Assembly (NCBI RefSeq): GCF_021215455.1
Contig: NZ_JAJPWV010000001.1
Location: 186,001-250,000 of the forward strand
DNA length: 64,000 nucleotides
From: Mucilaginibacter roseus
Lineage (GTDB): Bacteria; Bacteroidota; Bacteroidia; Sphingobacteriales; Sphingobacteriaceae
Reading direction: 5' to 3'
Of the stretch, positions 18,330-27,077 are shown piece after piece. The notes beneath the pieces were generated by a model. The model made no database searches and was not told where the DNA came from. It was given only the letters and a program-made list of their open reading frames with translations. The translations under genes and the position numbers were made by a program. How positions within the stretch are numbered: position 1 is the first letter of the stretch; each line of letters begins with the position of its first letter.

Positions 18330-19058
18330 TTAGCGGCGGCTTTCAACTGTGTAAACAAAACTTTCGGCTTTGTAATAACCAAGGTTGTATTCGATAGGGC
18401 GTTCGCCCTGGTCAAACACAAACCGCTTGCGAAATAGTACCGGGGCAGCTACATCTATATTCAATTTTTCTGCTATAAGTTTATCTGCTGTCATGGCGCT
18501 GATCTCTTCTTTTGATAATGATGCAATGGTGAAGTAATCCTGCTCTAATAGTTCGTATAACGGGCGTTTAAAATCTTCGTCGCCGGTTAAGCCTATGCGC
18601 GGGTGAAAGTAGGATATAAAGTAAACAAAAGGCCCGTCGGCCTGACCACGTACTCTTTCCATCTTCAAAATTTTTCTGTCGGGCTTTATCTCAAAAAAAT
18701 TGGCGAGCTGTTCGTCCGGGTAAACCCAGGTAACGTGCAACTCGAAATTCTTTATGGCAATACCTCGCAATTGCATCTCCTGAGAAAAGCTTAACCAGTT
18801 ATTTGATTTGGAGCTGATGGTTGAGTTGTTAACCTTGGTGCCTGAGCGTTTTTTACGGATCAATAAACCTTCAAATACAAGCTTGTTAATGGCTTGCCTG
18901 AGTGTACTGCGTGAAATAGCCAGCATTTTAGCGAGCTCAACTTCATTAGGCAATACCTTGCCGTTTTGGTATTCTTCTTCCGATATAAGTTTTCTGAGCA
19001 GCTCTTCGGCTTGCACATGCAACGGTATTGGGCTTTTATGATTGATGCTATACTTCAT
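18330..19058 (-). CDS. GntR/HutC family transcriptional regulator (UTRA ligand domain)
   Basis: The protein is 242 residues. An N-terminal winged helix (IPLHVQAEELLRKLI, LPNEVELAKMLAISRSTLRQ, LVFEGLLIRKKRSGT) is followed by a UTRA-type sensing domain (residues about 85-240: ILKMERVRGQADGPFVYFIS, RKRFVFDQGERPIEYNLGYY). HutC-type regulators usually repress a sugar or amino-acid pathway until a phosphorylated intermediate binds. It is divergent from a mannose-6-phosphate isomerase, sugar porter and GH92 operon, so I infer control of mannose use. Two near-identical 21-base sites in the 186-base gap are candidate operators; one abuts a promoter-like box (CATTTTTG, 19088-19081) for this gene itself. 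Confidence 0.88.
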   Translation of the reverse strand: MKYSINHKSPIPLHVQAEELLRKLISEEEYQNGKVLPNEVELAKMLAISRSTLRQAINKLVFEGLLIRKKRSGTKVNNSTISSKSNNWLSFSQEMQLRGIAIKNFELHVTWVYPDEQLANFFEIKPDRKILKMERVRGQADGPFVYFISYFHPRIGLTGDEDFKRPLYELLEQDYFTIASLSKEEISAMTADKLIAEKLNIDVAAPVLFRKRFVFDQGERPIEYNLGYYKAESFVYTVESRR

Positions 19059-19089
19059 GCGTTACTGGTGGCAAGTATACCAAAAATGC

Positions 19090-19110
19090 TTATTTGTCCA
19101 TACATAATAA
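19090..19110. promoter_or_regulatory. Operator-like site 1 for the GntR regulator
   Basis: The site has the form TTATTTGT-N4-ACATAATAA. It shares TTAT, TGT and the whole right arm TACATAATAAA with the site at 19155. GT...AC half-sites around a short spacer are typical for GntR/HutC proteins. Confidence 0.55.
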
Positions 19111-19154
19111 ATTACATCATGATTCTCAAAACTATTTGTATTTGTAAATTATGT

Positions 19155-19175
19155 TTATATGTTTGTACATAATAA
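19155..19175. promoter_or_regulatory. Operator-like site 2 for the GntR regulator
   Basis: The site has the form TTATATGT-N4-ACATAATAA, the same word as at 19090 and 65 bases away in the same orientation. It lies 70 bases before the isomerase start. A weaker half copy (CTATTTGT) is at 19132-19139. Confidence 0.55.
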
Positions 19176-19244
19176 ACAAACCAATTAAATTAATTATCCT
19201 GTTTAAAAATCGCACTGCGAATTTGAAATAGGAATCTATATGCA

Positions 19245-21044
19245 ATGCAAAATATATCCAACAAATTAAACGTACTTCCTGATTGCCAACTTCGCAAAAC
19301 GCAACAATATTTAATGCCGCCACAATTGGATGCTGATGCTATAGCGCAAGGAGTTTACAATATTTACCCATCAGCACATTTGGGCAGTGGTAAAATATTT
19401 AATGGTTTTGAATCTTTAGCGACTTATATAGTTGACAATAAAACGGTTTTAATTGACGGGTACGGCGGTGTGTTCTGGGCGCAGATCAAGGAGGGCTTAC
19501 AACAACATTTTGATAGATTAAATATTTCAGTGAACTGGATTGAAATGGCCGGTTACCTGAAAAATGAAGCAGAGATAGAGGAGATGGTAAGTCCGTTTCT
19601 TGGTGAAGCTTCATCGGTTTGGGGTACTAAAACCAAGTTGGTTTTGAGCGATCTGTTTAACGATTTATCTGCCATCCGTAAGGATAATACTTGCAGTCTT
19701 AACGTTGTAATAGGCACAGGGGCAGCTTTATGCGATTGGGATGAACCTGTTATATACTTTGATATCCCCAAGAACGAGATCCAGTTCCGCATGCGGGCCG
19801 GAAGTGTTACCAATCTTGGCAGCTCAAAAACTGCTGAGCCTGCTCAAATGTACAAGCGCTTTTATTTTGTTGACTGGGTAATGCTTAATCAGCATAAAAA
19901 ACAAATACTTAACCGTATTGCTGTTATAGCCGATGCGCAATGGCCCGATACTATTAACTGGATGTATCAGACAGACCTGTCGGAAGTTCTACAAAAATTA
20001 AGTCAATCGGTATTCAGGGTACGCCCGTGGTTTGAGCCTGGTGCTTGGGGCGGGCAATGGATGAAGCAGCACATTCCAAACCTTAATACGGATGTAGTTA
20101 ATTTGGCTTGGTCGTTTGAGCTTATTGTGCCGGAGAACGGGCTGGTTTTTGAAAGCGACGGCAATTTGCTTGAAGTATCTTTTGATACATTGATGTTCAG
20201 TAATAACCAGAATGTTTTAGGTAAACACGCCGATAAGTTTGGTGATGAGTTTCCTATTCGTTTCGATTTTCTGGACACTTACCAGGGCGGCAATTTATCT
20301 ATACAATGCCACCCGCGGTTGAAATATATACGGGAGAATTTTGGCGAAACTATAACGCAGGATGAAACTTATTACATTTTAGATTGCGACGATAAGGCGA
20401 GCGTATATCTTGGTTTTCAAGATGATATTGATCCTGATAAGTTCAAAACTACATTATACGATAGCCAAGCTACCGGTAAAGCCATTGATATTGAAAAATA
20501 TGTTCAGGTTCATCACGCCCAAAAGCACGATCTGTATTTAATACCCAACGGCACCGTACATAGTGCAGGCGCGGGTAACCTGGTGCTGGAGATAAGCGCC
20601 ACCCCATATATTTTTACGTTCAAGATGTATGATTGGGTGCGCCTTGACTTAGACGGCAAACCCCGTCCTATAAACATCGATCATGCCTTTAACAACCTCG
20701 ACTTCGATCGCAAAGGTGAGCGCGTTCAGCAAGAATTGATATCCAAACCTAAAATTATTGGAGGAGATCAGCATTATCAATTAATCCATTTACCCACCCA
20801 TACCGACCATTTTTATGATGTGCACCGGATAGAGTTTGATGATACTATAAAAGTAGAAACTGATGAAAGCTGCCATGTGCTCATGTTGGTTGAAGGACAA
20901 TCTGTAAGTATAGAAACTGCCGATGGCTCAACACAAACGTTCGCTTATGCGGAGACTTTTGTTGTGCCCGCGGCGGCTAAATCATACCGGTTGAAAAATA
21001 GGGGTAACGGCCGCGCAAAAGTGATCAAAGCATTTTTAAAATAA
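19245..21044 (+). CDS. Class I mannose-6-phosphate isomerase with N-terminal degenerate P-loop domain
   Basis: The protein is 599 residues, about twice the length of a minimal isomerase. The C-terminal part (about 270-599) has the zinc-site blocks GGNLSIQCHP (Gln and His near 353-355) and IPNGTVHSAGAG (His near 438), and a terminal cupin-like region. Such enzymes interconvert mannose-6-phosphate and fructose-6-phosphate. The first 260 residues look like a uridine-kinase-type P-loop fold (KTVLIDGYGGVFWAQIKEGL at 66-85, then NWIEMAGYLK, VVIGTGAALCDWDEPVIYFD, MRAGSVTNLGSS). However, the Walker A Lys-Ser/Thr is missing. It heads an operon with a sugar porter (18 bases later) and a GH92. No sugar kinase gene accompanies it. 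Confidence 0.82.
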   Translation: MQNISNKLNVLPDCQLRKTQQYLMPPQLDADAIAQGVYNIYPSAHLGSGKIFNGFESLATYIVDNKTVLIDGYGGVFWAQIKEGLQQHFDRLNISVNWIEMAGYLKNEAEIEEMVSPFLGEASSVWGTKTKLVLSDLFNDLSAIRKDNTCSLNVVIGTGAALCDWDEPVIYFDIPKNEIQFRMRAGSVTNLGSSKTAEPAQMYKRFYFVDWVMLNQHKKQILNRIAVIADAQWPDTINWMYQTDLSEVLQKLSQSVFRVRPWFEPGAWGGQWMKQHIPNLNTDVVNLAWSFELIVPENGLVFESDGNLLEVSFDTLMFSNNQNVLGKHADKFGDEFPIRFDFLDTYQGGNLSIQCHPRLKYIRENFGETITQDETYYILDCDDKASVYLGFQDDIDPDKFKTTLYDSQATGKAIDIEKYVQVHHAQKHDLYLIPNGTVHSAGAGNLVLEISATPYIFTFKMYDWVRLDLDGKPRPINIDHAFNNLDFDRKGERVQQELISKPKIIGGDQHYQLIHLPTHTDHFYDVHRIEFDDTIKVETDESCHVLMLVEGQSVSIETADGSTQTFAYAETFVVPAAAKSYRLKNRGNGRAKVIKAFLK

Positions 21045-21062
21045 ACTTGAGCCTTAATAATA

Positions 21063-22460
21063 ATGCAAACAGCAATTAAAAAAAATAGTACCTACCTATA
21101 CCTGGTTTGCTTGGTAGCGGCGCTTGGCGGCTTTCTATTCGGATTTGATACTGCCGTAATATCAGGCACAGTTGGTTTTGTAAAAAATGATTACGGTTTG
21201 GATGCTGCCGGCGAAGGCTGGTTTGTGAGCTGCGCTTTGCTGGGTTGTATTGCGGGGGTAGTATTTTCGGGTAAGCTGAGTGACAAGTACGGCCGCAAAA
21301 TAGTAATGATCATCTCGGCTGTTTTATTCCTGGCTTCGGCCTTGGGTTGTATGTTCGCCGGATCATTCACGGCACTCATTATATTCAGGCTGATAGGCGG
21401 TTTGGGTATAGGCGTTGCGTCTATGGTATCGCCGCTTTACATCTCCGAGTTTTCGCCATCGCGCTACCGGGGTACAATGGTATCGTTATATCAACTGGCT
21501 TTAACCATAGGTATTGTTGTGGCATATTTTTCAAACGCTTACCTGGTAAGCCACGCTAATGATGTTTACAATGATAGTGCTTTAAATAATATATTTTTCG
21601 CACAAGTTTGGCGAGCAATGTTGGGGTTGGGCGCGCTACCGGCAGCCATATTTCTGTTTTCACTGTTCGTAGTGCCGGAGTCGCCGCGTTGGTTATTGTT
21701 GAAAGGCAATCAGGCAAGGGCAAGCGAAATCCTCATAAAAATTGATGGTTCAGAAGCGGCGGAGCGAGAGATAAAGGCAATTAAAGAACAAGGCACCGAA
21801 GATCAAACATCCTTACGCGAGTTATTTAAACCGGTTTATCGTAAAGCGTTGCTTATTGGCTTGTTGCTGCCATTTCTATCGCAGGTGTGCGGAATAAACG
21901 CGGTTATTTATTATGGGCCCCGCATACTGGAACAGGCAGGTTTTACCTTAAACAACGCACTTGGCGGGCAGGTTACCATCGGCCTGGTAAATGTGGTATT
22001 CACTTTTGTAGCTATTTTCACTATTGATAAATGGGGCCGCAAGCCGCTGTTATTTGCCGGGATAGGCGGAGCGGTTGCTGCCTTATTAGTAATAGGTGTA
22101 TTGTTCTTCCTCAATATTACATCCGGCCCGTGGATATTGATTTTTATACTGGTGTTTATAGCCTGTTTTGCTTTTTCATTCGGGCCGGTATGCTGGGTCA
22201 TCGTAGGTGAAATATTCCCGAACGGGGTACGCGGTGTCGCCATGTCATTAGCCACCTTATCACTATGGATAGGTAATTTCCTGGTGGGGCAATTAACGCC
22301 CGCTATGCTCGAACACTTAGGCTCGTCATGGACCTTTTGGTTATTCGCAATTTGCTGTTCGCCGGCACTTTGGCTAACCTGGAAACTCATTCCCGAAACA
22401 AAAGGCCGTTCGCTTGAAGATATTGAGCAACATTGGAAGTTAACTCAATCTCAAAATTAA
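21063..22460 (+). CDS. MFS sugar porter (XylE/GLUT-like)
   Basis: The protein is 465 residues with twelve predicted membrane helices and the sugar-porter signatures: GGFLFGFDTAVISG in helix 1, KYGRKIVMI between helices 2 and 3, and PESPRWLLLKGN after helix 6. QVCGINAVIYYGPRI lies in helix 7, DKWGRKPLLF between helices 8 and 9, and PETKGRSLEDIE after helix 12. It would import a hexose by proton symport or facilitated diffusion through the inner membrane. The gene lies between the isomerase and the alpha-mannosidase with short gaps (18 and 27 bases), so mannose is the likely substrate. This family does not phosphorylate its substrate, so a separate kinase is needed. Confidence 0.9.
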   Translation: MQTAIKKNSTYLYLVCLVAALGGFLFGFDTAVISGTVGFVKNDYGLDAAGEGWFVSCALLGCIAGVVFSGKLSDKYGRKIVMIISAVLFLASALGCMFAGSFTALIIFRLIGGLGIGVASMVSPLYISEFSPSRYRGTMVSLYQLALTIGIVVAYFSNAYLVSHANDVYNDSALNNIFFAQVWRAMLGLGALPAAIFLFSLFVVPESPRWLLLKGNQARASEILIKIDGSEAAEREIKAIKEQGTEDQTSLRELFKPVYRKALLIGLLLPFLSQVCGINAVIYYGPRILEQAGFTLNNALGGQVTIGLVNVVFTFVAIFTIDKWGRKPLLFAGIGGAVAALLVIGVLFFLNITSGPWILIFILVFIACFAFSFGPVCWVIVGEIFPNGVRGVAMSLATLSLWIGNFLVGQLTPAMLEHLGSSWTFWLFAICCSPALWLTWKLIPETKGRSLEDIEQHWKLTQSQN

Positions 22461-22487
22461 AATTATCATTACATCAACCCACAACTA

Positions 22488-24854
22488 ATGAAAACCAAAA
22501 TACGTGCAAGTGTAATTGTTTGTTTGTTAGCGCTGATGAGCTGCAGTACCCGCCGCGAAAGCGTTTTAAAATATGTAGATCCAAATATAGGTACCGCGCA
22601 TAGCCGCTGGTTTTTTTATACGCCTGCTGCGGTTCCTTATGGTATGGCCAAACTGGCGCCATCAACAAACGGGCATTATGGCAATCCATCGGGATGGGAA
22701 GCCGTGGGTTACGACACCCGGCAAAATTCCATTGAAGGTTTTGTGCATTTTCACGAGTGGCAGGTAGGGGGTATCAGCTACATGCCCACTACAGGCAAGT
22801 TAATCACCGTGCCCGGAGGCCTTGAACGCGAACAACCCGGCTATCGTTCAGCCTTTAATCGCAAAAACCAGATTGCCCAGCCGGGATACTACAAGGTGCT
22901 ATTGGATGATTATCAGGTTACGGCAGAGCTGACTGCTACAAAAAGGGTGGGCTTTCAACGTTATACCTTCCCGCAGAATAATCAGTCGCACATTATACTT
23001 GATATTGGTAATAGGCAGGGAGAGAGCGATATAGTGACCAAGGCCTCTATCAAAATGACGGATGAAACCCATTTTGAAGGATTTGTTTACACCTATCCCA
23101 AGTATGTAAAAATATACGACCCGGAAGGCACGGTGAATATGTATATATATGGAGAACTGAGCAAAAAGCCACAAAGTACAACCGCCTTTAACAGCGAAAA
23201 AGTACATGATAACAAGCGCGAAGCAACCGGCGCAGGCGCAGGTTTGGTACTTAACTACAGTACCACGAAAGGCGAAACCATTGAAGTAAAAACAGGCTTA
23301 TCGTACACTTCAATTGCCAACGCTAAACAAAATTTTACGGCCGAAGCTAAAAATCTATCATTTGATGAGGCCAGGAAAACAGCCCAGCAAATATGGGAGC
23401 AGGAGTTGGAGAAAATTTATGTTGAGGATGCCGATACCATCAATAAAAAGAAGTTTTACACCGGGCTCTTTCATGCGCTGCTGGGCAGGGGTATAGCCAG
23501 TGATGTTAATGGCGATTACCCCAAACACGGTGGCAAAACAGGCAGCTTACCGGCACAAAATAATAAAGACCTAAAAGCTGAATTTATAAATACTGATGCC
23601 ATTTGGGGCGGGTTTTGGAATATAACTCAACTATGGTCACTCTCATACCCAGAATGGTACGGCAGCTTTGTGAATACTCAACTACAGCTTTATAAAGACC
23701 GGGGCTGGTTTGGAGATGGTATTGCCAATAGTGAGTTTGTATCGGGCGTGGGTACCAATTATGTCGGGTTAGCTGTGGTTGGCGCTTACAATACGGGCAT
23801 CCGTAATTATGATGTAAAGCTCGCGTACGAGGCTGTGCGTGCTAACGAGTTGGCATATAAAGGCCGTCCGCTTGGAGCAGGAAAACTGGACACCAAAGCA
23901 TTTGTAGACTATGGCTATGTGCCATTTTTTGACCAAACCGGGCGCGATTTTGTGACAGACTCAACCGGATCAAACTTTGCCGGATCGCACACGCTTGAGT
24001 ATAGTTACAGCGCCTTTGCTGCCGCGCAAATGGCCAAGGCGATGGGTAAACAGGCTGATTACCAGCAGTTCATCAAGTTGTCCAACGGATGGAAACAAAT
24101 TTTCAATCCAACCAGTAAACTTATGCAGCCTAAACGTGCTAACGGCAAGTTTATCGACAAGTTTGATCCCTACCAACCGTGGCGCGGTTTTCAGGAAGGA
24201 AATGCGGTGCAGTATACCTTTTATGTTCCGCATAACCCGGCAGGTTTGATAGCGGCAATCGGTAAAGACAATTTTAATAATCGGCTGGACAGTATTTTCA
24301 CGGTATCAGAAAAGCAAGGCTTTGGCGGTGGTAAAACCATCGATGCCTTTGCTGGTATAAATTCAATTTACAATCATGGCAATCAGCCCAACCTGCATAT
24401 CAGCTGGCTGTTCAATTTCTCGGGCAAGCCATGGTTAACACAAAAATGGACGCGGCTTATTGGTAATGATTTTTATGGCCATGAGGAAATACATGGCTAT
24501 GGTTACGGGCAGGATGAAGATCAGGGTCAGCTTGGCTCGTGGTATGTGCTTAACAGCCTGGGCTTGTTTGATGTTAAGGGCTTTACAGATTCAAAACCCA
24601 TCATACAATTCGGTAGTCCTTTATTTGCTTTAGCTGATGTTAAGTTAGGCAATGGTAAAATGTTAACTATAAAAACGATCAATAACTCCGCCGCGAACAT
24701 GTACATCCAGTCAGCCGAGTTTAACGGTAAGCCGCTTGATAATTGCTGGAAATATTTTGATGAACTGATAAAAGGCGGCGAGCTGAAGTTTGTAATGGGG
24801 CCGGAGCCTAACACAACCTGGGGCGTAAAAACGCCTCCGCCATCAGATCAATGA
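22488..24854 (+). CDS. GH92 family alpha-mannosidase, lipoprotein (mannose operon)
   Basis: The protein is 788 residues with a lipoprotein signal (LLALMSC, Cys19). The GH92 pattern is present. VLKYVDPNIGTAHSRWFFYT and AAVPYGMAKLAP form the N-terminal beta domain. In the helical barrel lie DAIWGGFWNITQLWSLSYPE, FQEGNAVQYTFYVPHN, and the acidic catalytic-site block GQDEDQGQLGSWYVLNSLGL. GH92 enzymes are calcium-dependent exo-alpha-mannosidases that release mannose from N-glycans or yeast mannan. It would act in the periplasm or at the surface and feed the sugar porter and isomerase encoded just upstream. The linkage specificity cannot be read from the sequence. It ends 14 bases from the convergent regulator gene. 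Confidence 0.9.
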   Translation: MKTKIRASVIVCLLALMSCSTRRESVLKYVDPNIGTAHSRWFFYTPAAVPYGMAKLAPSTNGHYGNPSGWEAVGYDTRQNSIEGFVHFHEWQVGGISYMPTTGKLITVPGGLEREQPGYRSAFNRKNQIAQPGYYKVLLDDYQVTAELTATKRVGFQRYTFPQNNQSHIILDIGNRQGESDIVTKASIKMTDETHFEGFVYTYPKYVKIYDPEGTVNMYIYGELSKKPQSTTAFNSEKVHDNKREATGAGAGLVLNYSTTKGETIEVKTGLSYTSIANAKQNFTAEAKNLSFDEARKTAQQIWEQELEKIYVEDADTINKKKFYTGLFHALLGRGIASDVNGDYPKHGGKTGSLPAQNNKDLKAEFINTDAIWGGFWNITQLWSLSYPEWYGSFVNTQLQLYKDRGWFGDGIANSEFVSGVGTNYVGLAVVGAYNTGIRNYDVKLAYEAVRANELAYKGRPLGAGKLDTKAFVDYGYVPFFDQTGRDFVTDSTGSNFAGSHTLEYSYSAFAAAQMAKAMGKQADYQQFIKLSNGWKQIFNPTSKLMQPKRANGKFIDKFDPYQPWRGFQEGNAVQYTFYVPHNPAGLIAAIGKDNFNNRLDSIFTVSEKQGFGGGKTIDAFAGINSIYNHGNQPNLHISWLFNFSGKPWLTQKWTRLIGNDFYGHEEIHGYGYGQDEDQGQLGSWYVLNSLGLFDVKGFTDSKPIIQFGSPLFALADVKLGNGKMLTIKTINNSAANMYIQSAEFNGKPLDNCWKYFDELIKGGELKFVMGPEPNTTWGVKTPPPSDQ

Positions 24855-24868
24855 TCCTTTTGCGAAGA

Positions 24869-26854
24869 TTACTGATCGGGTGTGTCTTTATTAGGTTCGT
24901 TGTCGATGCCGGTTTGTTCGGCCATCATTCCTTTTTCAAGGGAGTGAATAAACTGGTCAAGGTTATCATCCTTTTCCAGCTTAAGCTTTTGTTTAAGCCG
25001 GTAACGCGCCATTCGGATGCTCTTGGGTTCAACTCCGAGTCGGCCGGCAATCTCTTTTGTATCGAGCCCCATTAAGATATAGGCGCAATATTTCAGGTCG
25101 AGCCGTGTAAGTGAATTAGCCGCGCGCTCCTGTAAAGTGCTAAAAAAACCGGGGTGAATGAGGTTAAGCGCCTGTTGTTCGCTCATGTTTTTGTCCATGC
25201 GCAAATTTTGATCAATCATACGGCTGATCTGACGGGTGACTTTCGGGTCAGCATCGCGCGATTTCTCTTTTAGCGAACTAAGTATAGCGTTCTTTTCCTC
25301 CAGTTTAAGCGTCCCGGCCAGCAGCTCTTTTTCCAGCCAATCGGTGCGGTCTTGCAACAATTCCTGCTGTGCCTGTAGTTTGGCGCCTTCTTCTTCCTTC
25401 AATGATATTTGTAGCTCTGCTTCCTGCTTTTCCAATTCAAGCCGGTCAGCCTCGGCTTTTTGCAGGCGTATCAATAATTCAGCTTCCTGTGTTTTTTGTT
25501 CGGACAGTTGCTTTTGTTTTTGCGCGGCTTTTAGCTTATAGTGATAGGAGCTGAGCAACAAACCCAGCAATACAACACTTACCGTACCTATTGCTATGTA
25601 AAGCCAGTTTAAGCGGGAGTTATAATCAGCCCGTTCCCGCAGTCTCAGTATTTCCGTGGCCTGCTGCTGGGCATGGTATTGTTCTTCCAGCCGTTGCACT
25701 ATGGCGAGTTTTTGGCCATCAAATACCTTTTTATAGTAGTCGAGATATTGCTTGTAATAAGCCAGCGCTTTTTTACTGTCCCCGCTTTTTTCGGCTAAGG
25801 TAGCCAGGCCAAGCACCATTCTTGAGCGTGTGATATCCGCAGCAGACGATGCGGTTGACAGTTCGGTCAATCCGGTCAACAAATACTGCTCCGCCTTTTT
25901 AAAATCTTTCGCTCTCAATGCATATTCACTCAGCATACCATAGCAATTAGCAATTACCTCGTGCCCGTTGGTGCGGCGCGCTATATCCAATGCAATGTTT
26001 ATAAAGTGCTGGGCACTGTCTCTGTAGGTAACCGGGTAATATTTAAAATAACTGTTGGCAATGTTCAATGCTGTGGCCGAGGCGTTGCTTTGGATAAATA
26101 TCCGATCGCGGCTGTGCAGGTAATAATCCATCGACCGGTGATAGTAGGCCATTGACGAATCAAGCAAGCTGTGCTTTGTAGTATCCCGCTCAAAAGCAGA
26201 GAAAAAACTATGCCCAACCGTCATATAACCGATCTGCATGTCGTCGCCCAGGGTACTTTTACGGGCGTTTTGCAAGCTTAGTATAGCGTATTTATGTTGT
26301 TTAAGGGTGTCGCTGCCATAAGCATAAATGCTGGCTATGTAATGATTGATTAATGAACGATAGCTGTAAGCCCGCTTTTCCGGCACACTTTGAATAAATA
26401 GATCTGCTTTAAGCAATTCAGCTATCGCCTTTTGATTATCGCCTTTCACCAATTCAAGCCAGCCTTTGCGTAGCCATGCGTAAGCCTTGAAGGTTTTGTC
26501 GTTACTGTTTTGTGCACATTTCAGGGCGCTATCAATGTAGGCAGTAGCTTTTGTCTCCTGTTCCTTACGCATTAGTATGTGCCCGGCAGTGGCGTAACAA
26601 AAGCTTTTATGTCCCGCATCATCATATTTTTTCGCTTCTGATAAAGCTTTTAACGCAGTAGCAAGTGCTTTATCCGGATCACTCTCATTCATCGCGCGGG
26701 CCAACTCAGCCATGATAACTGGCTTATCCTCGCCCTTTGCTTTATTAATCGCATTCTCTAACGAATCAATAATCAGTTTTTGCGCATCGGCTTCATTGCT
26801 TAGAAAGGAAGTAAACAGGCAGGTTATAATAATTAGTATCTTCTTTAACTGCAT
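24869..26854 (-). CDS. TPR-containing regulator with C-terminal LuxR-like helix-turn-helix
   Basis: The protein is 661 residues. A signal peptide (IIITCLFTSFLSNEADAQ) is followed by TPR-like repeats (residues 30-400). A membrane helix comes at about 415-435 (LYIAIGTVSVVLLGLLLSSY). A long Gln/Glu-rich coiled coil (about 440-510) leads to a DNA-binding end (LKYCAYILMGLDTKEIAGRL, PKSIRMARYRLKQKL). It has the same plan as the protein at 9297-10889 but is longer. It would sense a periplasmic or envelope signal and regulate DNA from the membrane. It is convergent with the mannose operon and divergent from a DUF4870-like gene, with a phased GTAGAC repeat array in the gap. It could serve either neighbour. 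Confidence 0.82.
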   Translation of the reverse strand: MQLKKILIIITCLFTSFLSNEADAQKLIIDSLENAINKAKGEDKPVIMAELARAMNESDPDKALATALKALSEAKKYDDAGHKSFCYATAGHILMRKEQETKATAYIDSALKCAQNSNDKTFKAYAWLRKGWLELVKGDNQKAIAELLKADLFIQSVPEKRAYSYRSLINHYIASIYAYGSDTLKQHKYAILSLQNARKSTLGDDMQIGYMTVGHSFFSAFERDTTKHSLLDSSMAYYHRSMDYYLHSRDRIFIQSNASATALNIANSYFKYYPVTYRDSAQHFINIALDIARRTNGHEVIANCYGMLSEYALRAKDFKKAEQYLLTGLTELSTASSAADITRSRMVLGLATLAEKSGDSKKALAYYKQYLDYYKKVFDGQKLAIVQRLEEQYHAQQQATEILRLRERADYNSRLNWLYIAIGTVSVVLLGLLLSSYHYKLKAAQKQKQLSEQKTQEAELLIRLQKAEADRLELEKQEAELQISLKEEEGAKLQAQQELLQDRTDWLEKELLAGTLKLEEKNAILSSLKEKSRDADPKVTRQISRMIDQNLRMDKNMSEQQALNLIHPGFFSTLQERAANSLTRLDLKYCAYILMGLDTKEIAGRLGVEPKSIRMARYRLKQKLKLEKDDNLDQFIHSLEKGMMAEQTGIDNEPNKDTPDQ

Positions 26855-26945
26855 CGGCTTAAGGTAATTAAGCTATTAAATGCAATTGATAATAAGCGCA
26901 ATTGCACAATAGCAATATTGTAACATAGCAAGTTATGAAATTGTT

Positions 26946-26995
26946 GTAGACGATTTGTAGACATCGTAGACGCGGCTTGTAGACGACTTGTAGCC
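26946..26995 (+). repeat. Phased GTAGAC direct repeat array
   Basis: The words GTAGAC, GTAGAC, GTAGAC, GTAGAC and GTAGCC start at 26946, 26957, 26966, 26979 and 26990. Four of the five are spaced by multiples of 11 bases (11, 22, 11), with TTGTAGAC as the fuller word. The array ends 9 bases before the -33-like TTTG of the 27029 promoter, the position expected for activator sites. Confidence 0.7.
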
Positions 26996-27003
26996 GCCCA
27001 TTA

Positions 27004-27036
27004 TTTGGATGCCGCTTTTACAAGCTCATACCTTTG
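27004..27036 (+). promoter_or_regulatory. Bacteroidota-type promoter of the DUF4870-like gene
   Basis: The -7 box is TACCTTTG (27029-27036), a full match to TAnnTTTG. TTTG at 27004-27007, 21 bases upstream, can serve as the -33 element. Transcription would start near 27043, giving a leader of about 35 bases to the ATG at 27078. Confidence 0.7.
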
Positions 27037-27077
27037 TGTCAACATCATTCATTAATAACCTTTAAAAACAAAAAGCT

